Part shown: positions 52,419 through 63,440 of the stretch, piece by piece | Position numbering within the stretch: the stretch's first letter is position 1 | How the letters are laid out: each line of letters starts with the position of its first letter | Assembly: GCA_027605045.1 (NCBI GenBank) | Contig: JAQFWX010000007.1 | Location: 682,001-746,000, forward strand | Direction of reading: 5' to 3' | DNA: 64,000 bases | Origin: Phallus indusiatus | Lineage: Eukaryota; Basidiomycota; Agaricomycetes; Phallales; Phallaceae | Position numbers and translations under genes: made by a program | Notes under the pieces: generated by a model | Told to the model about the DNA's origin: nothing | Seen by the model: only the letters and a program-made list of their open reading frames with translations | Databases searched by the model: none

Positions 52419-53716
52419 ATGTCCAACAACCCGACTTCAATCAGTTTTCCTTCTCCTCCTCCTGGGCTTAATTTCATAGCCGCAATACAACCTTCACTTA
52501 ACATGCTCATTATCGGGACAGCATGGTCATCCGCGCTCGTTCCTTTATTAATTGCTCTGCTTGTATTCTCCACCAAAGAATTGCGCAGAACTGCGGTGTT
52601 CATTTTGAACCTCATTGCTATACTCATGGGACTCGCTCTCGGTATATTGAATTATTATATCGAGGTAAACAAGTTTGTGAACAGACTGACTTAAAATTAT
52701 AAGCTCACCATCTACTTAAAGGTCACCGCAATCTTATCACCCTCCATAACTGTCAGCAATTCGTGTTTCATCGCTTTTGCGGTCTTCACTGGACTACTTC
52801 CTCTTTTCACCGAATCTATCCTTCTTCTTCGTGTCTTTGCAGTATATCCTCCAAAGAGGCTCGGTACCCGTAAATCAGTAGCTGTTTACCTGCCAATAGC
52901 ACTGATGAAAACAGCACGAATAATCAACATGTCCTTATTCTGGCATGCTTGGTTTGGAAAGTTAGGTGCTGGAGGTAACCCTACGATTCTGTCCCAGCAA
53001 GCGTGGAATAAGCCATATCAGAAAATAGAGTGGACTATTCAAGTTTTTGATAATGGGTAGGCTATATAATAATCAAACATGCTGATGCAGATGACAAGTA
53101 AAAACGCAGATACGCATCGGCGCTATTCCTGTTCCAGTTAAACAAAGCTCGAAATGTTCCCGGTCGTGCCATCAGTAGCCAAAAGTCAAAGAGTAAGGTC
53201 TCGTGCATCGAAATCACCTAGTATCCTTCTCAAAGAAGTTCCTGATGAAAATCTTCAGCATCCTACACCTCCTTGGTCAACGATCTCTTTTGGATTGCAG
53301 TGTCGAACTTCGTTTTCCCGGTAATTCTCGCTATGGCCGAGCTTATCTTTGCATTTAAAGATGCGATTTACTTACATGGGGCCTATGTCCTTTTCGTCAA
53401 TATGTACGTCCAAATCATCGGTGTACTCTTGGCTACAGTTTGGTCGGCGGGCACAAAATGGACAAGCGAGAAATACACTTATTCAAAACACCGGACGGAT
53501 ACAGATTTCTCCTTATCTCAACCTCGTTTTGCTGCAGCATCGGGTACGGAGACTCAGGATATCCAAATTAGCTATCATAACGAATCCTTCGAAACAGCTA
53601 AGGAGTCGGCTTCTAAGGACATTCTCTTGAAATCACTTGATCGAAACGAAGACGACGTGACGGCTGATTTTATGAAGTATCCCGTAAAATTCGCAGCAGC
53701 CGAACCGTTACCTTGA
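52419..53716 (+). CDS. Seven-helix (GPCR-like) membrane protein, four exons
   Basis: ATG 52419 (MSNNPTSISFPSPPPGLNF). Introns at 52665-52721, 53057-53109 and 53193-53258 (GT-AG) give 373 aa ending at 53716. Hydrophobic segments in order: NMLIIGTAWSSALVPLLIAL, AVFILNLIAILMGLALGIL, CFIAFAVFTGLLPLFTESIL, a shorter one after KSVAVYLPIALMK, the IQVFDNG-YASALFLFQL segment, FWIAVSNFVFPVILAMAELI, and VLFVNMYVQIIGVLLATVW, so seven are plausible. The cytoplasmic C-terminus is hydrophilic with many Ser/Thr. Proteins of this layout are common and uncharacterised in agaricomycetes; a receptor role is inferred from topology only. I do not see the features of STE3 pheromone receptors with confidence. Confidence 0.82.
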
Positions 53717-56700
53717 TTATAATAGCGCTACGGCATACTGTTCCCGCCAGTATGTGTCTTGGACTTGCCCGCATATTGTGGCTTGATCCAGCTTGATCTT
53801 TCTCAATATAAATTTAAAAATGGATTCCTTCAATTAATTTTGTGTACATATTGATTGAAAATATAAATATATCCGATAAAATAACAGTGGCAAATAATGA
53901 CTGTTCAGATTATCTACATCACTCTTACGAAGACGTACAGATCGATGAATTTTCCCTCTTCATCATCTCAATATGAACTTCGTTAGTGTTGAGCTCGTAT
54001 ACCCCGGTTGTGTGCCCAGCATCACCATGCAAAAGCAATACTAATCGACAGCACTATTGAAACAAAGCCGATTAGGGTAGTTTAATTTTTTTCAAATGCA
54101 AGAGATGCTTACAGAGACGGATGTTATTCCAGCCATTATGCTATAAAAAAATTTAATAGTGACCGGGGACATTTATTCTGACGTACACGGGGCCAACAAA
54201 ATTCAGCTCACTCGTACGAGGAGAAAATGTCAATAGGAAAAAACCACATAATACGCCAACTAAACGACTATTAGTGCCAGTGCATAGTCAAGCAGAATGA
54301 ATAAATATAAGTACGAAAATTACTGAGGGATTTTGAGCGTAAGCTTTAAGCATAGTCGAAAGAGAAGTGGGAAACTGACATGACGTAACAGATGACGCCA
54401 TCCCGAATTAAGAGAATGTAAAGCGGTGCAAAGTTTTGACGCACAGCCCACATACTAGACAGCGACGCTTTCTCGCGACAGTGTCGAATGAATGCACACC
54501 AGGCAATAATAATATATGCGCCTATTGACCTGAGGTGATAATGCGCCAACATATAATGTCAATAGACTTACAATCAAGAGCAAGGTACGGAAGCCTAGAT
54601 ATATTGTACTCCAGTTACTACCATACGTTCGACAAAATTATTTGGAACACTGACATAGCAAAACTTTTCGAGAGCCATACAGATTCGGAAATTTTCCCAG
54701 TGCAAGTGCCACCAATGGGGGTCGGAAGATAGGCTGCTGAGAACCTGGGTAGAATTGACAGTGTAACTGCTAGCTGTGACTTGTAAAATAATATATGTCA
54801 ATGATAACGTTGACAAGTATGGGAATGGTGACGGGCTCTTACAGCGCATTCAACTGATCAAATCACCAAGAATTCAATGAAACGATGAACGAGAGACGAA
54901 AAGAGACAAACCAAGAACTAAACCTATCAGCGTTGCGCGCACTGACAATAAAATTGATCAAGGAAAGGAAAAGAAAGGCTCTCGTGTGTAACCTTACTTA
55001 TTTTGGATGTATACAGTCTGTCCAGCCTAATGGCCAAGAGACAACTAGCAGGCCAGAGGGTGAGAAATAGATTAACGCTGTAGGAACCCGAGTGCTCATT
55101 GTCAGGGGCGAGGTGTTCATACGAAAGTCAAAGTAACATTGGAATACGCACACGCCCATGTACCAGTTCGCGAATGCACAACTGTGAATGATGGCTTTAT
55201 CGTATTACCTGATATTATTTCTGGAAACGTAACATACTACTAGAAATAAACAGATTAGTTGAGATAGGAGCTTGATGAGGATATACCCACGGCATTGCTT
55301 CGTGCAGGTGGGACTAATGACCGTTAAAAATTGCAGTCCAGCCACGGATATTACTTACTTATTACCACACTATATTACGGATCAATTAGGCATCAGTGAA
55401 ACCGGAAGACGATATTTAAGTCTTACAGTGCTGGTATAAACGAAGTGTATCTGCAAATTATGAAAAAGAGTTTGAAAAGCGACCAAGGACGCCTTCGAGT
55501 AAAAGGGCTTTCTTTGAGATGTTTCTGGAACAAGTGAACATCGTCATGATTTACCTCCAGATATACCTTAACTGATAAAAACGACATCTCAGAAGGGAAA
55601 ACAGAATAATTCGTGAGAATATACCTCTTTGTCGAAAGTAGACATTATTTCAAGAAAAATGAGAGCGAGAATAAAGCCTGCGCAAGAGAGATCATTGTAA
55701 AATTGTCAGTTGACATAAGGAAACGTACAGGATACCGAACGAGCGGTACGAGATCCCCAAGCGAATGCGACGAGGTTTTCCACCATAATGATCTCGGACG
55801 CATTGGAACCACTCTGAATTGCGTTCATGCAAGCTAGAATCTTATAAGAATGGAACCTGAGCTGAGGAATAGTAAGTCGTGTTAAAACAGCATATGGAGT
55901 ATATCCGTTTATATAAACAATGTGAAGCTGACGGCTGAGCTAAAACCTCAGCTACCTCCAGCCGCGGTCCGAGTTGCGAAATCAGTCGAGGTAGAAACTC
56001 AGGCTGCGCCCAACTTCCTTGAGGATAAAATATCTCGTTTGCTGTGCGCATTCTAAAAGTATAATCAGTTGCGATGGATGACTGATCCAGAAAAAAATTG
56101 TGATATGATTAGTTAATCTTGAAGATACATTACCAGCAAATTAAACGCACCCTGAATCCAGCTCTTGAAATATCTTCATCAGTTCAAAAAAACCCTTTTT
56201 ACATAAAACTATTCTATACATTCAAATGGGTATCATAATAGGGCGGGAAGCAAAGTCACTAGCTTGAGACTGTAGATTGGAAAAACGGATACCGAGGTAT
56301 ATGAGGGTATATGATTTTTGTTGAACCTGGCGGAAAACCGATAAGAATGAGTTTGAAAAGAAGTTTGATGAAATATTGCAACTCGCGCCATCAGCGCAAA
56401 TGCCAGGTTAGTACCTGATGGCAGCTGATGGCCTTTTTTTAGCCACAACCATGATAACAACACGCGATTGAAGGAGATAATCATCTTATAGGAAAATCCC
56501 AGGCCAATCCATATAGATCACGACAGATTCTCACTGTAACCACACTATGTACAGTTATTTTCGCTTTGGGATGTGAGAATAAACTATTTGACCAGTTATC
56601 ACTGGCCGCAAAAGGCCATCTGTGTCCGGCGATAAAAGGCTTTGGAGCTCGAGAAGAATCCGCATACGACAACATACCTTGGAGCCATAACGCCTACATA

Positions 56701-57064
56701 CAATGGGGACAGTCTATCATTTAATTGTCTCGTCCTTGTTTAGTGTGGTGGGAGCCCAGAAAAGGTATACAGCAGCAAATATTTTCAAGTTGGAATTAGG
56801 GAGGTTACTAGTAGACGCCAAGATCACGCCCCTCTACGCGTACTGAAGCATGTCACCTCTTCTCTAGTCGTCCTTCCCGACTACTAGACAGAAGGGTTTA
56901 ATTAACTTACATATCTGAGGCCAACGAAATAGCCAAACTAATGTAACACTCTTATATACCGTCGATTTCAGGCATCATGGTTTTTCAAAGTCTTCAATGT
57001 TTTTGTGATTCCCTTGCATGTAGCAAGGGCTCTGGATGCCCGTAGAAATTGCTTCTGTGTAGCA
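53717..57064. other. Long gene-free stretch
   Basis: 3.3 kb of AT-rich DNA. Frames up to 84 codons exist on both strands (54595-54849, 56233-56484 and 55842-56051 on minus, 55613-55837 on plus), without domain, splice support or codon signal. A short hairpin repeated from 51973 sits at 57010-57030. No tRNA, LTR or satellite was recognised. Confidence 0.4.
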
Positions 57065-57360
57065 CTTATTACCAAAGCTTGTCTTTGGTTCCATTACAAT
57101 ATGTAAAATTTCTTTCGTGTAGTGAGATAAGCGCCCAAGCTGCAGGATCACATGCCTTCGGCCAGGGTGTGTAGACCTAATACAACAAATCAAGACCTTT
57201 TTTCCTAGAGTTAGTGAGTTTCTGCAATGATGAATTTATGATAAAAATTTTGACAGCATTTTATCTGCAAATCCTTGTGTTATAATGCTCGAAAGTGAGC
57301 CTTTCAGGAACAGATTCCGCTTATTATATAAGTATATCACGTGGCTTATTTTCTCTACGC
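57065..57360. repeat. Dispersed repeat, copy 2 (partner 8893-9190)
   Basis: The first 95 bp differ from copy 1 at only a few positions; the following 'tttttcctagagttagtgag' to 'attatataag' segment is more diverged but collinear. Same orientation as copy 1. Confidence 0.8.
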
Positions 57361-58474
57361 TGTTGTATTAGATAATGTTATTTCGTCATAAGTGACAATT
57401 TATGATGTCATGGATGATTTCCTCAAGTTCCTCAATTTTTTTCAGTACGTTTTTTGTTTGACATTGTGCTTGAATGTCTTCTGACTTGTCTTCAGGCGTA
57501 ATGTTGAGGATGAGAACGACTTACGAGGCGAACATGGGAATAGACGCCGTTTACCTGTGCTGCACAGCCCAGCGCAACGAGCTAATTTGTGGTCAATAAA
57601 ACTCGAATCTCAATATATGCGTGTGCCACGGACGAAGAAAGCATTGGAAATTCGCTACAAGACGATTCCGTGTTACGGAGTAGCAAATTAAATGGGATTA
57701 TTAAGGGAAGAATGCTCTAATCTCTTTAAATCCAATTCCGTCTTTCCATTTTCTGATTTTCTTACAAATTTATGCCTATGCGAAGTGCTTTTGACTACTT
57801 TTGACTAGTTTACATTTTATTTAACAGTTTTCTAAACTCCTTTTGTTCGTTTCCTTGTTTTCCTTGACATTTTGACCCTGGGCCGCGAAATCCGTAGTTA
57901 TTTAGCTTAGTAAAACACTCTCCTCAAATTGTATATAAAAAGACGTCGTTTTCGACGCAGAATATTATCTCATTATCCCTTGTTTACACTCACTAAAGCC
58001 CTCTTTTGCGAAAGCTTCTCTTTATTCTCAAAACTACTCTACAATCTCTATCCTACACACTACACTGGTTCCCTCTCCGTCTCTGCCTACTCCTGAGACG
58101 CGCTCTTCAGTAAAACATGTCATTCTTTTTTGAGCCGCTATTGCTCTTTCTTTCGTTACCATGGATTAGGATGCCTTCCTGGATAACACTCTGGTTTTCT
58201 TCACTTGTCAATCATTGAATCTGTGAGTTTTCAATTTTAAGACATGTATTTTCATCATCTAATTCCTTTCCAAACATTGAGATGTTACATCGTGTCCCAT
58301 ATTCCTTTCTGGGGGCCGTGCCATCATGTTGGGTGATGGGTGTATTTTTACCTCGTCTGGGCTGGTTAAAGGTGCGTCAATTGATTTTTTTCCCTCTCCA
58401 TTTATTTCTGAACATTCTTCGAGTTTCAAAACACCTTTGTGCGCCCATTTTTCCTTTGGAAATATCGCGTTTTC
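57361..58474. other. Gene-free stretch with promoter-like segment
   Basis: A TATA-like 'tatataaaaaga' at 57931 and a pyrimidine-rich leader (57950-58110) resemble an agaric promoter, but the following frame (for example 58282-58500) runs into the solo LTR and has no recognised domain. It may be the 5' end of a gene lost or disrupted by transposons. Confidence 0.35.
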
Positions 58475-58867
58475 TGTTAGGGCTACTTAGCTCACACTAG
58501 AGGGAGGGGATCCTAAGTAAATATATTGGAAGAACTATACTACTCACCTAGAGGGAGGGGATCCTAAGAGAACAAGCTTAGGGACCCTCACTCTAGGTAC
58601 AGCTACTATATACATAAACGACAACGCGGCGTGCGGCCCTGACACAGCTAAGTGCCAGGCGCCCAAGCCGAACCTAAGCGACGTGATGTCACGGGCATCA
58701 TGCCGGGTACGAGTGTGCGATGCGCGCGAGCAGAGAAGGTGAAATAGAGACAGAACAAGGAAACGAAAAGTGAAAGTAAAATACGGAAATGATAAATAAA
58801 ATAGAAACGAAGTGATGCCGATGATAATAAATAGGAAAATGAGAAATGGCGGTAGTGTACCCTGACA
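58475..58867 (-). repeat. Solo LTR 1 of a second gypsy LTR family
   Basis: 393 bp, TGTTAGGGCT...CCCTGACA on the plus strand (element orientation minus). Flanked by the 5-bp target duplication TTTTC (58470-58474 and 58868-58872). It contains 'agaacaagctt' at 58569-58579 and a TATA-like 'tatatacat' upstream of it in element orientation. Related to, but clearly diverged from, the LTRs at 28732 and 43532. Confidence 0.92.
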
Positions 58868-58872
58868 TTTTC

Positions 58873-59500
58873 TTAGTTTACGCCCCCAAAATTAGTGCCA
58901 CCCCCTATATCCGTCACGTCGCCAAATACCAACTCCTGAACATTGGTTTGACACTCGGTAAGCTCATTCCTCAATTCAATGTTATCCTTGAGACCGATAT
59001 CTTCCGTTAGAACAGTTCCCGTCTCCATCTTTTTATTGGGAATAGAGCCTATTGCCGCCACCTGGTTTTCCTCCTTGTCTAGAGGGGCCGCGGATCTTGT
59101 AAGCCTTCCGGGACCTCATAATTTGCCCGGGTAAGTTTGAGAATATTTTCCGCTTTATTTTCAATCCTAACGTCATCCTTTTTTATAGTTTCTGGCTCTT
59201 CTCATTTTTCTGGGAACATCATTGTACCCTTTCCCCACCCCTTATAGTGGGAGGACCCATTCGCCCATTCTAGGTTCCATGGGAAGATTTGCGGTAAGTC
59301 CCCATTTAAAATATCTATTGCTAAAGCCCTAACTATTAAGATGCTGCAATCTTTATTCTGTTTTCTCAATGTCTTGAATTGTCGACTAGCCCTCATACAT
59401 GGCATATCCATCCTGGTCGATACCTGACATTGATACAGTGCCACTGTTACCTTTACATTGCTGTAATCAACTATCATAACAGGCTTGAACACAAGCCATT
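58873..59500 (-). pseudogene. Unrecognised decayed ORF next to solo LTR 1
   Basis: A first part (59202-59492) contains VMIVDYSNVKVTVALYQCQV and DLPQIFPWNLEWANGSSHY. After a stop the frame goes on with KKDDVRIENKAENILKLTRA (near 59125-59185), and then, in another frame, IGSIPNKKMETGTVL and LRNELTECQTNVQELVFGD to a stop at 58873. It looks like one protein with an internal stop and a frame change. The last codons lie 5 nt from the LTR. I do not recognise the family; it could derive from a transposon. Confidence 0.35.
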
Positions 59501-60096
59501 CCTACAGGACAAAATCAGATCCACAAAAATGGTGTACTTTTGTACAATGTAGCTTACATCGCACTTTGTTCCAACTTCCAAACCAACAGTCTCCACTGAA
59601 TCCTACAATTCAGCTGATTACATGTTGAAGGTCTTATAAAACCAATATTGAAACTAGATACAGGACTGTACATTAATTACTACACTGCGGATACTTTCTG
59701 GAAAAAAAAAACCCACATTCGACTAATCATGCCTCGTTCCCATCACTGGCCTATAATCGTAGTCGCCCCGAATGATGTTTCAATCTGATGCTTCAGTATG
59801 CAGCGCCGACAGGCGTAATCGCACTGTGTGCCTGTTCAGTACTTCAGCGCTGGAGTGCACATTTTTGCCATGGTAGACTGGAAATAATGAGAACGGGTGG
59901 AAAAGAAACTCGCCATTCATTTTTTTTCTTGAAAATTACACTGCATATCGTCGTGTTGTTGATGATATGAAAAAAAAACCATGACACCACCGCTGTAATC
60001 TGACAGATTCGCCTCGCTGAATCACAAGTCAGGCTACAGGCAAGTGTATTAAAATAGTGGATATAAAAAACATACCAGAAATGCAAAAGCAAAAAA

Positions 60097-60503
60097 TGTT
60101 AGGGCTACTCAGCTCACACTAGAGGGAGGGGATCCTAAGACAATATATTGGAAGGGAAACTAACTACTCACCTAGAGGGAGGGGATCCTAAGAGAACAAG
60201 CTTAGGGACCTTCACTCTAGGTACAGCTACTATATACATAAAATGACGACGCGGTGTGCGGCCCTGACACAGCTAAGTGCCAGGCGCCTGAGCCGAACCT
60301 AAGCGACATGATGTCACAGGCATCACACCGGGTATGAGCGCGCAGAGCGCGCAACGCGCGCGAGTAAAGAAAGTGAAATATGGATGGAGAGAATAAACGG
60401 AAGGTAGAAGTAATGCACGGGAAATATAAATAAGATAGAAATAGATATATACCGATGATAATAAATAAGGAAAAATGAGGGGACGCGGTAGTGTACCCTG
60501 ACA
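60097..60503 (-). repeat. Solo LTR 2
   Basis: 407 bp, TGTTAGGGCT...CCCTGACA. Flanks are AAAAA on both sides (60092-60096 and 60504-60508), consistent with a 5-bp target duplication although A-runs are weak evidence. 'agaacaagctt' is at 60193-60203. Similar to copies 1 and 3, with small indels. Confidence 0.9.
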
Positions 60504-61686
60504 AAAAAGGCTTACATCCGTAAGCGACAAAATCAATGGAGTACTCCAACGAGCACCATACAGACAAAACCATCGTGTTTGTCCTCCATCCCTTCGTCAC
60601 CATCTCCATATTCAGTTCTTACTTACATGGACATATTTAGTTTTCAATATATTTTATTATAATTGCTCACCATGTATGGGCTTTCCTGCCTCGTCTCGCT
60701 CCACATGACAGTATTTGTGATAGGCTGGGGGCTGTGCTCAGAAACGCGGCTCTTGCTCGGCGAATTCGGACACTGTCACTCGGGATGGAGGGCGCGAAAG
60801 TATGACGGTAAGGATTGATGGTAACAATGTAACGATCTGACGTGAATAGCTAAATGTGTCAGCTATAAATGATCGGATTACAATGAGATATTTGTTTCTG
60901 AGGTCGGTTAGTCTACTGTGGAGCGGGTCCTGGTGCTGATTTCGGTGAATAAGAGAAAGTGTGTGTGTGTGGATGATGGGGAGGAGGGGATGTATGCGCT
61001 GATGTGGAACCAACACAAACAAAACACAAACAACAAATGCAACGACTAAGAGATGTTGTATGCAGGTGTACAAGTGAAGGAATGAACTGAGAGTCGGCAA
61101 TGAGCTTGAAATGCGACTGAAATTGAGGACCTGCAATCAATGATGACTGTTATCCTTATGCGAGTAAGTGATGCGATAAACTGAAAATAAAATCGCTAGT
61201 TTAGACTCCGAGACCTCACTCAGAGTATTCCAAAGATAAAGATGTGAGCGTAGAAATAGACGTGAGACGAAACACTAGACTTGAGCTTGACTTAAACTTG
61301 ACTTGACTGAACTTAACTGTGAGACAACCTGTTCGGTAGATTGCTGCTGGTACAAGTATTTACATGCAGTATTTATACCTTTCAGAGTACATAGCATTGG
61401 TGAGACGATCACTCATTGTTCACTGGAATAACAAACAGGAAGAAACAAAAGAACAAAAAGAAATATGGAAGATAGGGGAATCACGAGAGAATGATGGGGA
61501 TACAATTACAACAAAAAGGAGTCATAAACATAGATAGGAGAAAATGATGAAGCCAAAACAAAAGAACAAAAGAAAACAAAAAGAGATCAAATAGGAAGAA
61601 CAAAACCGGCTTGAGACACAGCCCTTGCCTGACTCAACACCTGGCACTTCCCGCACTGCCTCTATCCTGTACCATACCTTTCCATC
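60504..61686. other. Gene-poor stretch between solo LTRs
   Basis: A minus-strand frame of 132 codons (60738-61136) is rich in histidine, leucine and isoleucine and encoded partly by a simple CA/TG run (60955-60970); no domain, so I do not call it a gene. An A-rich purine stretch (61430-61620) is low-complexity. Nothing else was recognised. Confidence 0.35.
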
Positions 61687-62678
61687 TTATTCTTCTGACT
61701 GATCTGGCCCTGGCTGCTGGGATCGGCTTCTCTGTGGCAGTGGAAGAATGATGATGGGACTAGGAATCAATGGTCGCCTCAGATCTTCAAATAGATCGCT
61801 TTCCACTTCTGTTAGGGCTACTCAGCTCAGACTAGAGGGAGGGGATCCTAAGACAATATATTGGAAGGGAAACTAACTACTCACCTAGAGGGAGGGGATC
61901 CTAAGAGAACAAGCTTAGGGACCCTCACTCTAGGTACAGCTACTATATACATAAAACGACGACGCGGGGTGTGGCCCTGACACAGCTAAGTGCCAGGCGC
62001 CCAAACCGAACCTAAGCGACGTGATGTCACAGGCATCACGCCGGGTACGAGCGCGCAACACGCGCGAGTAGAGAAAGTGAAATAGAGACAGAACAAGGGA
62101 ACGGAGAGTGGAAGTAAAATATGGAAATGATAAATAAGATAGAAATGAAATGATGCCGATGATAATAAATAAGAAAATGAGAGACGGCGGTAGCGTACCC
62201 TGACAACTTCTTGATAAGTGGGTAAAGGGTGCGTACGAGCTTCAGAAAAGTCTGGGGGAGGTGGCATGGCAGAAAAAGGGGCATCAACAAATAAGAACTG
62301 TATGTAACCATAGAACCAATGACGAAAAACTAATCTCCATATGACTATTCCATCCCGTTGAGCAGTTAGGAACCTGACAAACTCATACGACTCGTGCATG
62401 ACATTGATGTTGGTTCGTTCGTATAGAGTTAAGGCTCGTGGGTATCCTAGTTCTAAATCGTCATATGGAACAGTTACTTCCATCGCAGGGGGTGGTGTCG
62501 TGGGGAGTATGGTATTAGGATCAATGTTGATTTCAGAAACGAGTGTATTGTAGACACGGATAATGGTGAGAAAGCCTGGATTTGGACCGGTTCGAAGAGA
62601 AGAACAGAATGTAAAAGGGAAGAAGGGAAGTTGTAAATAAGGAGTAGGATTTTGTGAGTTTTTGTTATTGTACGACAT
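61687..62678 (-). pseudogene. Small unknown gene split by solo LTR 3; paralogue of 62784-63440
   Basis: ATG 62678 (MSYNNKNSQNPTPYLQLPFF) opens a frame that is open to the LTR at 62206. Conserved with the neighbouring gene are INIDPNTILPTTPPP, MHESYEFVRFLTAQRDGI and FVDAPF. If the LTR (61810-62205) and one ACTTC copy are removed, the frame continues for about 40 codons (ESDLFEDLRRPLIPSPIIIL and a Q/P-rich end) to a stop at 61687-61689. The gene was therefore intact before the insertion, and its C-terminus is now replaced by LTR-encoded residues ending at 61986. The function is unknown; no motif or membrane helix was seen. Confidence 0.7.
61810..62205 (-). repeat. Solo LTR 3, inserted in a coding sequence
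   Basis: 396 bp, TGTTAGGGCT...CCCTGACA, with a clear 5-bp target duplication ACTTC (61805-61809 and 62206-62210). 'agaacaagctt' is at 61906-61916, with a TATA-like segment about 30 bp upstream in element orientation (61944-61955). Confidence 0.93.
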
Positions 62679-62783
62679 AGTGGGATGACAAGATGAAGAG
62701 AAGCGCTAAGGGAACTGTCCAAGAAAGAAGAAGAAAAGTAAGTGGATCTGATTGTTTTTGCCTCGTATGCTATCTTTATTGTT

Positions 62784-63440
62784 CTAGGTTCGTCCAAAAA
62801 TGTTGGAACAAACTCGTCGGATCTTTCGGAAGGATCGCTTGGTAGGGGAAGAGGAGCTGGGAAGGGAAGGGGAGGATTGTATCAGAGAAGTTTGAGGTGA
62901 AAGTGGAGAGAATCGTGATGGTGGGGTATCTTCTGGGATTAAATTCGCAGGTCTGTAAGGGCTGAGTCTTTGAGTATTCATGCCCTTCATGATTACCCAT
63001 CGACTTGGCACATCCAGTACTAAAAACGTGAATTCAATTCCATCTTGAGTCGCTAACCATATTCGATACAAGTCTCGTATAGCTGATTCTGGTGTCGAAT
63101 ACACATTAACAACTGTAAACCAGTCTAGTTTCTCCTCGATATAGACTTTCTCTCCGAACATGATCCCGGGGTGAACCAGATCTGAGCTTCTACACTGACG
63201 AATAATAAGAGGTGAAGGCTTCTTCGGCAAGTACGTTTCCGAGTCGATGTTGAGACTTGCATACTGGGAACTATAAGTATACAAAGTCGTATTGAGATCC
63301 AGATCGTATGTTCTGGGACTAGAAGGTGAAAAGCGAAATGGAGGTATAGAATCATTATCAGATGGGACTGGTGATCCAGTGGGGGAATTTGGGATTGGTA
63401 AGGATATTGATGAAGAGTAATGGAATGTGAACGTAGTCAT
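62784..63440 (-). CDS. Small unknown protein, intact paralogue of the split gene
   Basis: The frame is open from an ATG at 63521, but I prefer ATG 63440 (MTTFTFHYSSSISLPIPNSP), since the upstream 27 residues lack counterparts in the paralogue. 218 aa. The N-terminal third is Ser/Pro-rich; the core has ASLNIDSETYLPKKPSPL, VYIEEKLDWFTVVNVY and IWLATQDGIEFTFLVLDVPS; the end is basic (SSPTKRSFRKIRRVCSNIF). No intron is needed. The order of shared blocks with 62206-62678 shows a tandem pair. No known domain; cytosolic or nuclear location is a guess. Confidence 0.72.
   Translation of the reverse strand: MTTFTFHYSSSISLPIPNSPTGSPVPSDNDSIPPFRFSPSSPRTYDLDLNTTLYTYSSQYASLNIDSETYLPKKPSPLIIRQCRSSDLVHPGIMFGEKVYIEEKLDWFTVVNVYSTPESAIRDLYRIWLATQDGIEFTFLVLDVPSRWVIMKGMNTQRLSPYRPANLIPEDTPPSRFSPLSPQTSLIQSSPSLPSSSSPTKRSFRKIRRVCSNIFGRT

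Noticed and set aside
58873..59500. PiggyBac-like transposase
   Set aside because: One peptide (VMIVDYSNVK) recalls the family only superficially; the neighbouring motifs are absent.
60738..61136. 132-codon minus-strand frame
   Set aside because: Low-complexity (His/Thr/Leu) encoded by simple TG/CA-rich DNA; no domain.
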